Shown piece by piece: positions 15,190-23,900 of a stretch of DNA of 48,468 nt (positions are counted from its first letter, which is position 1; each line of letters begins with the position of its first letter). The notes under the pieces are model-generated. The model had not been told where the DNA came from. It saw nothing but the letters and a program-made list of their open reading frames with translations, and did no database searches. The position numbers were made by a program, and so were the translations under genes. Source of the DNA: a bacterium (GTDB lineage Bacteria > UBA10199 > 2-02-FULL-44-16 > JAAZCA01); contig JBAZOP010000014.1 of assembly GCA_041648665.1 (NCBI GenBank), forward strand, positions 1-48,468, read 5' to 3'.

Positions 15190-18101
15190 TGGCGACGAAT
15201 TGGGTGCCACAGAGGTCAGGCGCGTTTGACACGTTGAGCGGCAACGCCGCCTCTCCGTGGCATGACGGTGGCGCACAGACGGCGCTCAACTCGTACCCCT
15301 ACAAAGATGACGCCGCCGACACGTTTTCCACCGGAGCTTTTGCAATCAGTGCCCCGTCCGTTGCCGTCACAGGCACAGGCGCAGGCGGAATCGGGGCGGG
15401 CGGGAGCCTGGAGACCGGGGCCGAAGCGTTCACGATGGGGGTCTTGACCGGCACAACCACAGGGGGCTTGACGACCGGCGCGGGGCGATTCAACTGCACC
15501 AGTTTTGCGCAGGGCGCAGGCGCGACGTGGAATATCGGAAGCGGCGGGATCGGCATCACGGCCAATTCGACATTTGCTGGAAGGATGAACTACGCGCCGG
15601 GCACGAACGGGGGGTGCCAAGCGAATGCGAATAGCACAGTGAGTATTACCGGGGCGGCTGCGTCTGCCATCTACGCTATCGGAACAGCGTGGACGGCTGG
15701 AAATTTCTGTACATTCACCAACACAAACGCAGGCGCGAACGCCAGGTTGACTTTTGCAGAAATCACGTATGGGTATTTTTCCTATAGCCACATCCTAGTT
15801 GGGTATCCATGTTTCAAGTGCGAGAACGCGGGGCGAAACATCATTCTGATTCTCAACGCTTGCGACGTGGAAAACAAGATTTCTAACTGCTTCCTCTTCA
15901 ACAATTATTCGCGCGTGTTTTGCGTCGTCAGGGATTCATTTATATCCAGCGTGACTTCAGGTTCCGGCGTGAATATCGCCGCTGGCGGGATGGCGCGCAT
16001 GACGTTTACGAATTGTGTTTTCGGAACCGACGTTGACGGCAATGTGCAGGCCAACACTACCGATATCGCAACGAGCATCGGCGTCCGGCTAGTTGCCGAC
16101 GGCATCTCTCTCAGTGCCGCAACGCCGATAAGCGGGTTAGGTGCGGTGGTGGCAGACAATTATGGGCGCGCCAACGGCGTTGGAACATCCGGGATAGGAT
16201 ACCTCTACGATGGCATGGTAGGCACCGTCGAGCGTTCTACCGCCGCGCCGTATGGCGCTGAGACATACCACGCAAGACAGACCCCAGCGAGTACAGTAAC
16301 GGCGGTTCTGCCGCTGGACATGCACTGCGAAGTCCCCGTCATCACCGGCGACAAGTCCGTTGCCGTGAGCGTTCCCGCCGCGCGCAGCGGCATGACATCC
16401 GACTGCGCGAAGGTCATCATTGACCCGGAGCAGGCGTGGGTTACGAGCGTCCAGTCCACTGAGTTGTTGACCGATGCCGGGACACTGATTACCGCGCCGT
16501 ACACGCTCACCGCAACCTCCGGCGTCGTCGGCGGGACAGCCGCGAAGGGGAAGATTCGCATCGTGTTCCGCACGGACGAATACGAGTCGGCGAAGGTCGT
16601 TGACTGGGGCAAGGCGACGATTGTCGTCACCCATGCCGACGACACGACGACGACCTACTATGTATCGCACCAGAACTGGGCGAACGGGATGCCGACGGTG
16701 GACGCGCCAACCTACGTCGCGCCCGCGAATATCAAGAACGCAGTGCCCAGCGACTTCGGCGATGGCACTTACTCACCGGACTTCCCCGCCGTGGGCAATG
16801 TGCTTTCGACGGACACGGTTGACGGGTCCAATGGCACGTTGACGCTCCCCGCGAATGGCACGAAGGTACTGGTTGCCGAAGCTGCGTTCGGCGTCGCGGG
16901 AAACTCCATCACGCCCGCAGCGACAATCCCCGCTGGCGCAAACGTGCAAGCCGCCGCCGCCGCCTACGGCATCAACGGCAACAGTGAAACGCCGTCATAT
17001 CCCACCACCGCCACATCGCAGGCGGCGCAGTTGGCGACCGACCAGGCGGCGGTGGACGCGGGCAAGGCCGACATCCTCACGACCCGGACTATCCTCGGCG
17101 TGGTGGGCACGCGCGACTTGACGCTCTACGCGCTCATCAGCGGCATCGTGGCCGCTGGGGACGTGCGCAATGGAACTCCGCGCTACACCGGCGGCAGCAA
17201 CGGCACATGGGACGCCGTGAGCAAAAGCGATGTGGTTGACGCGGCTTTCGTGGCGACGGGAAACAAGAACTACGTCGGCGGGGCCGATGGCTCCTATCCG
17301 ACCACCGCAACGACAGAGGCCGCGCAACTTGCTACGGATCAGGCCGCAGTTGATGCGAAGAAGACGTACCTCGATAGCACTCAGACGATTCTCGGCGTGA
17401 CGGGGACGTTGAACATGGCCCTGTACTCGCTGATCTCCAACATTGTCAGTGCGGCTTTCGTTGCCGTTGGCAACAACAATTACGTTGGCGGTAGTCCGGG
17501 TGCCTACCCGACTACGGCCACGAGCCAAGCGGCGCAACTGGTCACAGATCAAGCCGCCGTTGACGCACAGAAGGCCAACATTCTCGACACGGCGACGATA
17601 TTGGGCGTGGATGGCACGTATGACACGACGCCCGCTGCTCCGGCGCGGCCTACGCTGGCCGTGGTGAACAGCGGCAGCGGAACAAGCGTTACGGCAACGG
17701 TGGCCGGGGCCGCCGGGGTAACGAATCTGCTATTCTACCGGCTCGATGGCGCGTCCTCATGGACGACTGGCAATACCCGCGTCGGGGATGGCATCATCAC
17801 GCAGACGGGTCTTACCGCATTGCGCAGGTATGAGTTCATCGCCGTCAGCGAAAGCACGGGGGCCTATAGTCTTCCCTCTGTCCCGGCGACGCTGGTGCCA
17901 CGCAACACTTCCGGCTCCGGCACACATACGGAAGCGCAGATATTCTCGCCCGTCCCGTCGCCCGAAGCGCAGGGCAAGGCGCGATTCTGGATCAACGCCA
18001 ACACGAAGCGCATTGAGATTTCAGTTGTGTCGTCGAACGCGCGTCCGCTGGTGCTGAATAGCGCGGAGTTCACCGCTACGGCAACAAGGAGAACCATGTA
18101 A
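15189..18101 (+). CDS. large tail fibre/spike protein with repeats and Fn3-like domain
   Basis: 970 residues. Residues 1 to about 340 are Gly/Thr/Asn-rich and look like a beta-helix (GIGITANSTFAG, NCVFGTDVDGN). A middle beta domain spans about 360-520. Three copies of a 35-residue helical repeat follow (PTTATSQAAQLATDQAAVDA ... TILGVxGT; about residues 598-820). An Fn3-like domain comes next (PARPTLAVVNSGSGTSVTAT, about 815-900), then a C-terminal beta tail. This mosaic layout is usual for phage fibres and spikes. It sits between nozzle and internal proteins and is the best candidate for the main host-recognition protein. No catalytic motif seen. Confidence 0.75.
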   Translation: MATNWVPQRSGAFDTLSGNAASPWHDGGAQTALNSYPYKDDAADTFSTGAFAISAPSVAVTGTGAGGIGAGGSLETGAEAFTMGVLTGTTTGGLTTGAGRFNCTSFAQGAGATWNIGSGGIGITANSTFAGRMNYAPGTNGGCQANANSTVSITGAAASAIYAIGTAWTAGNFCTFTNTNAGANARLTFAEITYGYFSYSHILVGYPCFKCENAGRNIILILNACDVENKISNCFLFNNYSRVFCVVRDSFISSVTSGSGVNIAAGGMARMTFTNCVFGTDVDGNVQANTTDIATSIGVRLVADGISLSAATPISGLGAVVADNYGRANGVGTSGIGYLYDGMVGTVERSTAAPYGAETYHARQTPASTVTAVLPLDMHCEVPVITGDKSVAVSVPAARSGMTSDCAKVIIDPEQAWVTSVQSTELLTDAGTLITAPYTLTATSGVVGGTAAKGKIRIVFRTDEYESAKVVDWGKATIVVTHADDTTTTYYVSHQNWANGMPTVDAPTYVAPANIKNAVPSDFGDGTYSPDFPAVGNVLSTDTVDGSNGTLTLPANGTKVLVAEAAFGVAGNSITPAATIPAGANVQAAAAAYGINGNSETPSYPTTATSQAAQLATDQAAVDAGKADILTTRTILGVVGTRDLTLYALISGIVAAGDVRNGTPRYTGGSNGTWDAVSKSDVVDAAFVATGNKNYVGGADGSYPTTATTEAAQLATDQAAVDAKKTYLDSTQTILGVTGTLNMALYSLISNIVSAAFVAVGNNNYVGGSPGAYPTTATSQAAQLVTDQAAVDAQKANILDTATILGVDGTYDTTPAAPARPTLAVVNSGSGTSVTATVAGAAGVTNLLFYRLDGASSWTTGNTRVGDGIITQTGLTALRRYEFIAVSESTGAYSLPSVPATLVPRNTSGSGTHTEAQIFSPVPSPEAQGKARFWINANTKRIEISVVSSNARPLVLNSAEFTATATRRTM

Positions 18102-18102
18102 C

Positions 18103-18633
18103 ATGGAACCGATTTCGTGGGCCATTCTGGCAGCGATTATGATGGCCTCTATGGCGGGCACATCCGCCGTCATGGCGAACCAGGCGGCCAAGCGCAATGA
18201 GGAGGCGCAGCAGGCCGCGCTGGCCTTGCAGCAGAAACAGGCCGCCGATCAAGCATCCGTCGAGGCGGAGAAGGTGGAGCAGCAGGCGCACCAGATGGAA
18301 AGCCGCATTCGCGTCGCCGCCGGGGAGTCGGGCATCGGGCTGGGCGGCACCTTCGAGGCGTTGACGCGCCAGACGCGCATGGACGAATCATGGAATCTGA
18401 ACATCATCAACCAGAACATGCGCAACGCGCAGTTGGGCATCGCCAGCCAGTTCCAGCCGCAGCCGCGCACGAACCCGCTGCTCGCGGGCATCATGGGCGG
18501 GTTGCAAGGCGCAAATATGGGCATGAACCTGTCAAGCAACCTCTCCGGGATTCAGCGTACCAACGCGCTCTATGCGCCGCCCGCGCCCGCCGGTTCCTTC
18601 TCGTCCTACAATACATCCTTGAACTTCCGGTAA
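18103..18633 (+). CDS. internal virion protein (T7 gp14-like)
   Basis: 176 residues. Hydrophobic N terminus (ISWAILAAIMMASMAGTSAVM), long helix rich in Gln/Ala/Glu, then the family motif RVAAGESGIGLGGTFEALTRQ and a helical C terminus. In T7 gp14 forms the outer-membrane pore of the ejectosome. First of three genes in the same order as T7 genes 14, 15 and 16. Confidence 0.8.
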   Translation: MEPISWAILAAIMMASMAGTSAVMANQAAKRNEEAQQAALALQQKQAADQASVEAEKVEQQAHQMESRIRVAAGESGIGLGGTFEALTRQTRMDESWNLNIINQNMRNAQLGIASQFQPQPRTNPLLAGIMGGLQGANMGMNLSSNLSGIQRTNALYAPPAPAGSFSSYNTSLNFR

Positions 18634-18642
18634 GGAGCGACC

Positions 18643-20934
18643 ATGCCACTGCCGATGAACACGGGAATCAACGCGCCGCGCTCCGGCATTCAGGGCGGAC
18701 TCACGGCTCCGGGCGCGCGCCCGCAAATCGCGCCGCCGGGCACGGACTATCCCGCCGCGCTGGCGCAGTTCCTTCAGGGCGGCGTCCAACTCACCGGCAG
18801 TTACGCGCAGGCGCAGGAGGCCGAAGGCGAACTGAACTACGCCCTCGATCAGCCCATCATCGAAAAGGCCATTGCGGAGGGCAACCCCGGCGCTATGCTC
18901 CGGACTGAACGCGCACAGAAGGTGCTCATGGGCGCTCTGGCCGGCGTGGTTGACTTCAATCCCGACACGGCGCTGGACGCCGAAGATCCGCATGGCTCTT
19001 ACGAACGGTGGCTGGACACGGTATCGCAGAATCGTCCGCCGAGTTTCAAGGCCGCGCTTCGCTTGCGCACGGAACCGCAAGTCGCTAAATGGGATGCGGA
19101 GAACAAGGTCTCCACTGCACGCGCGACGCTCGACAAGAACAGCAAGGACGTGATCGGCTTCTACGCGCGCACGAACTTGACGGACTCCGGCATTGAACGA
19201 TTGAAGGAAGTACGTTCCGTGATTGGCCCCATCGTCAAGGCCGCAGGGGGCGACGAAACGGCATGGTGGAGCAATATGCTCCAGAACATACGGCAGAACT
19301 ACGCCGCGCAGGGCAACTTGGCCAGCGTCAAGAACATGGCGACGCTCCTGCCTGAAGATCAAGGCCAGGCCGAGAATATCGCGCGGGGCGTTTATCAGAA
19401 GAACCTTGCGAACCAGATCGAAGGCATGGAACTCAACTCCATCACTGCGCCCGAAGTGTTTGCAGCCATTCGAGGCACGGACCTTGAGCCGGGGCAGAAG
19501 GATGCGCTGATTCGACAGGGTCAAAGGAAGATTGGCGACCAGATGCTATTGACGGTGGACCAGTCATTTCCCAAGTACACCGACCCGAAGATGGTCATGG
19601 CCGCCCTTGAGAGTTATAGCAAGGACGTGTACAAGGCCGAAGCAGACGGGCTGGTGCATCCCGACGACCTCCCGTCACTGATAGGCCGCGCACAAGGCTA
19701 CGCGCGCGACGCCATTGAGGCGTTGAACCGGCAGGAGCACATTTATTCCCTGAGAGGACTGGCGCGCACGGATGGACTTCGCGCTACGGACGGCACCCAT
19801 GACGAGCGGCAGCAAGTTCTTGAAGAACTCGTCGCGCCGAATCTGGTCCCGAACCTGTCCGAGGCGAACGCGCTTTCCATTGTCGCCGCGTTGAAACCCA
19901 ACGTGGTATGTGACGCCGTGCAGCAGAAAATCCAAAACGCCAGCAGGTTGCTCGTGGACTTGTCCGACGAAGCGGAAATCACACCGGACATGGCGGATGG
20001 CGTTACGTTGGCGTATGCGTTCCTCGATTCCGACGACATCACCTTGCGCGGGAAATATCTCAATGACGCCGACGCCAAGTTGCTTGGGACGGTGCAGTTG
20101 TACGAGAAGAAATATCCCGGCGAACGGAAGAAGGCGATGATGATGGCCGCGCGTTCCATCCGCGCATCCAACATCGAACATGCAACAGTCACGCCCGAAA
20201 TCACCGCCGCCGTAGCGAAGTCGCGCCAGCAGGGTTGGTTCATCTTTGACCCGGTGTTCAAGGACACCGAACTCAAGAACCCCGTCTATGCGGAACAGCG
20301 CGTTGCCGATGAGGCGGCGGTCTACGTCAAACTGGTCCCCGGCCTTTCTGCCGAGGATGCCGTAAAACGGGCAACGAAAGACTTCTGGGCGGAACACCTG
20401 CTCGTTGGCGGATTCGCAGTCTATGTTAGCAATGCGGGCATGACACAGCAGGATGTAAGTTACGCGCCGGCTACGCTTGCGGACTGGATGGACACCTACT
20501 GGAAGGAGAACCCGAAGGAAGCGCAGTCCATCATGGACAGCATGGATATCCCGTATGAGTGGAAGACGCCAAAGGCCGTCCGGTATGCGGCACTCACCAA
20601 TCCTCTCATCGCGCAGGCGACCGCCGCCTATGAAATATTCGGGGATCATCGCACCCCCGACGCGCAACGTTACCTGTCCTTGCAGTGGAACGACGTGGAA
20701 CGGGCGTTCCGGCTCGTTACACCCGACGGCTTTCCGGTGCAGAACTCTTTGCAGGGATGGATGCCACTGGACAAGCTCATGGATGCCATCCATGAAAAGC
20801 ACAAGGCCGCCGACAAGGCACTTGCCCTGGAACGCGGGATTGCCAAAGAAGTGAGAACGCAACAGGGCGAACGGGCGACTTCGGGCGTCATGCCCAAACC
20901 CGCGCCGGGCGGCAAGGTACGCTATGAACAGTGA
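18643..20934 (+). CDS. internal virion protein (T7 gp15-like)
   Basis: 763 residues (T7 gp15: 747), with AAGGAG before the ATG. Almost fully helical, with a flexible Pro/Gly start and no membrane segment. It is the second gene of the ejectosome set and overlaps the next gene by 11 bases. In T7 the protein forms the periplasmic tunnel with gp16. The call rests on size, composition and order. Confidence 0.75.
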   Translation: MPLPMNTGINAPRSGIQGGLTAPGARPQIAPPGTDYPAALAQFLQGGVQLTGSYAQAQEAEGELNYALDQPIIEKAIAEGNPGAMLRTERAQKVLMGALAGVVDFNPDTALDAEDPHGSYERWLDTVSQNRPPSFKAALRLRTEPQVAKWDAENKVSTARATLDKNSKDVIGFYARTNLTDSGIERLKEVRSVIGPIVKAAGGDETAWWSNMLQNIRQNYAAQGNLASVKNMATLLPEDQGQAENIARGVYQKNLANQIEGMELNSITAPEVFAAIRGTDLEPGQKDALIRQGQRKIGDQMLLTVDQSFPKYTDPKMVMAALESYSKDVYKAEADGLVHPDDLPSLIGRAQGYARDAIEALNRQEHIYSLRGLARTDGLRATDGTHDERQQVLEELVAPNLVPNLSEANALSIVAALKPNVVCDAVQQKIQNASRLLVDLSDEAEITPDMADGVTLAYAFLDSDDITLRGKYLNDADAKLLGTVQLYEKKYPGERKKAMMMAARSIRASNIEHATVTPEITAAVAKSRQQGWFIFDPVFKDTELKNPVYAEQRVADEAAVYVKLVPGLSAEDAVKRATKDFWAEHLLVGGFAVYVSNAGMTQQDVSYAPATLADWMDTYWKENPKEAQSIMDSMDIPYEWKTPKAVRYAALTNPLIAQATAAYEIFGDHRTPDAQRYLSLQWNDVERAFRLVTPDGFPVQNSLQGWMPLDKLMDAIHEKHKAADKALALERGIAKEVRTQQGERATSGVMPKPAPGGKVRYEQ

Positions 20935-23900
20935 CCCCAACGCGACCCCATCCATGCCGGACACGTTTACGCCCGAGTTGATGCGGACGCAGCGCGAGTA
21001 CGTTCCCGCCGTGGACCCGGGCCAATTGGGGCAGGCGTTGATGATGAAATTACAAGCCGCAGATCGGATGCACGCGGCCATCTTCAATTCCATCGCCAGC
21101 CGCAAGGAGCCTCCCAACGCCCCGAAGGACTGGCTTATCCAGCGGCACTGGGACGAAGTTCAGGCGCGCAAGGAACGCTACGCCTTTGGCGCGTTTGTCA
21201 AGGTGGACGGGAAGTGGGTGCGCGAAAAGGCGACTTGGCAGGACAATCTCTGGGGCACCATTGCAGACCTTTACGGCAACAACAGCGTAGGGTATTTCTG
21301 GTCGCATGACACGCCGGAAGAATACGATGCGCGATTACGCAAGATTTTCTTCTGGCTTGACCCCAAGCCAGTCGAGCAGTGGTGGACGCCTGAGATTCAG
21401 AAGCAGATCATGGGCGACCTGCCCGACGAGTACCAGACGAAGGTGTTGACGCGCGCCGTGTCCGACCGCCATGCGACCTTGATTGCCGACCAGTACCGCC
21501 AGGAACTCAAGCGCGGCCAGCGATTGAGCGAGATGGGTTGGCCGGGCACTATCGGCCAGTTTGCCGCCAGCGCGCTGGACCCGGCGAACGTTGCCTTTGC
21601 GACCTTCACCGGCGGCTTTGGCGCTTCATGGGTATCGGCGTCACGCTTCGGCAGAATGGGCCGGGCCATGCGGGCGGGCCTGTTCAACGTCCCCGCCGCC
21701 GCCGTCATGGACGTGCCGCGGATGATCTATGACCCGCACTATGACGTGAGCACCGCGGCGTATTCCATGTCGGCGGCTTTTGCGTTTGGCGCGGCATTCG
21801 GGGCGGCCTTTGACCCCTACCGTGCGCAGGCCGTCAAGGCCATGAAGGAGCAGGAGCTTTCCGATATCGTCGAAGCGGGTGCCAAACTCACGGCAAAGGG
21901 CGAGAAATACTACGCCGACGTGCGCCCGCTGCCGGAAGTGGCGCGCCTTCAGAAGGCGTCCGCGCAGAACATCGCGCAGATGAACCGGATCATCGAGGAA
22001 GCGAACGGTATGCCCGGCGGCGGGTTCAAGTCGCATGAGGCGATAGAAGCCTCATTGCGCCAGCCGGGCAAGTTGGGCGACGCCATCATCACCGAGGCGG
22101 GCCTTCGGGCCAAGACTCCCTTCGGCACCGCGCCGCTCATTATCCCCGACATCGTTGAAGGCGCACCCATCGCCCCGCCGGCGGCAAAGCCCGTGACGGG
22201 TACAGTGAAGCCGCAGGGGACGGAATGGCTACGCCCCATGCTCTACACCGAAGCGCAGAAGGCGCGCGAGACGGCAAAGATGCTGCCCGCGCCCGCGCAG
22301 AAGCCTACCGCCGCGCTGCCATCCCCGAAAGCCGCTGCCGCGTTGCAGGCCCCCGTGCCGACCGCCGCCGAAGTGGTCGCGCGCCCGAACGCGGCATTCG
22401 ACCACATGCCGTTCGTCGCGCAGACTGTGCGCAAGTGGTACAAGGGCCGGTTGCAGAAGGCCAACTTGGACGACGCCATCAGCGACGCCATGACGCACGT
22501 AGCTACGAAGTGGGGCCAGTATGACCCGTCGAAAGAAAAACCGACGACATGGATGGGCAAGGTCATCAAGAACCACCTCATCAACGCCGGGGAGCGCATC
22601 AAGACGGAAAAGGCGGCGCTGCATAGCCGCAAGGCCGCACCACTGCCACGCGGCGCAGTTCTTGAACCTGACGAAGTGGCGCTGTATGACACGCTGAACT
22701 CCGACGTGCGCGCCGCAGTTGACGAACTCACGGACGTTCAGAAGAAGATTGCTCTGTCCCGACTGATGGCGGACGACAAGGCGACCTACCGCGCGCTGTC
22801 GAAGCAGCTTGGCATATCGCCAGAAACGGTGCGCACTTACGAGAAACTTGCCAAAGAGAAGTTGGCGATTTCCCTGAAGAAGTACATCCCCATCGCAGAG
22901 GGCGGGGAACTGCCCGGCGGCCCCGGCGCGCAGAAGATGCACTGGGCGGTCGAAGGCAAGGACTTCGTGGACGCCTACCTTGATGCCGTAGGGCAGGTGG
23001 AAAACATGCCGTTGGGGCGCGAGTATGCCGGGCCGCGCGGCTGGCTGGGCATCCTGTCCTTTGACTTGCGCGCCAAATTGGGGCAGGGTGAACCTGCACA
23101 GCGTGGACTGGCGCGGCGCTTGGCGGGCAACCTGTTCCCCGACGAGACTGGGGCGACGCATTGGGCCAGTGCCTACGAAGGATTGATGCTGAACCGCGCC
23201 GTGGATGCCATGAAGATCACCTACGCCTATGAACCGGCGTTTACGGCATTCCGCAAGCGCATGAAGGCGCGTGGATTATCAGACATTGACATTGAGCGCA
23301 CCCTGAACCAGACATGCGCCGACGCCGCCAACGCCGACCCCGTGCGCCTGAAGGCCATGATCGAGGCGGACCCGGAAATCGCCGATGTCGTCAAGGCGTG
23401 GAAGGAACTGGACAACGGCCTCTGGGAGCGCGGGATGCGCCAGAAACTTGCTGGGTTCACGCCGGAGAATCGGATTGACAACTACCTCATGCGCAGTTGG
23501 CGGCAGGATCAGTTGCTTGGCGCGTTCGCCGAGCACGGGGAAGATTACGTCCATGCCGTCATCGTCAAGGGCCTTATGAATGAGACCCCGGAACTGAATC
23601 CGAAGTTGGCCGATTCGTTCGCCAATGCACTCGTCAAGAACACACTTTCGCGCGGACTGGACGGGGAGAATCACTTCTGGCGGTTCAAGGGGAGCGAGAC
23701 GGAAATGCTCCGCAATATTCTTGAGAACGCCGGGCACAACGCCGACGAGGCGACCAGCATGATAAACGCATGGAACGCGGCGAAGCAGAACAAGGGCATC
23801 GTCAAGGGACGAATGATGGTGGATTATTGGGCTGAGATCCCCGGCAAGGATGGGAAGACCCTGCGCCTGCGCGACCTGCTGGACCGTGACTTCAACAACC

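Noticed and set aside
19675..21117. 480-residue minus-strand frame across two ejection protein genes
   Set aside because: Shadow of strong T7-like genes; no family features and no ribosome binding site.
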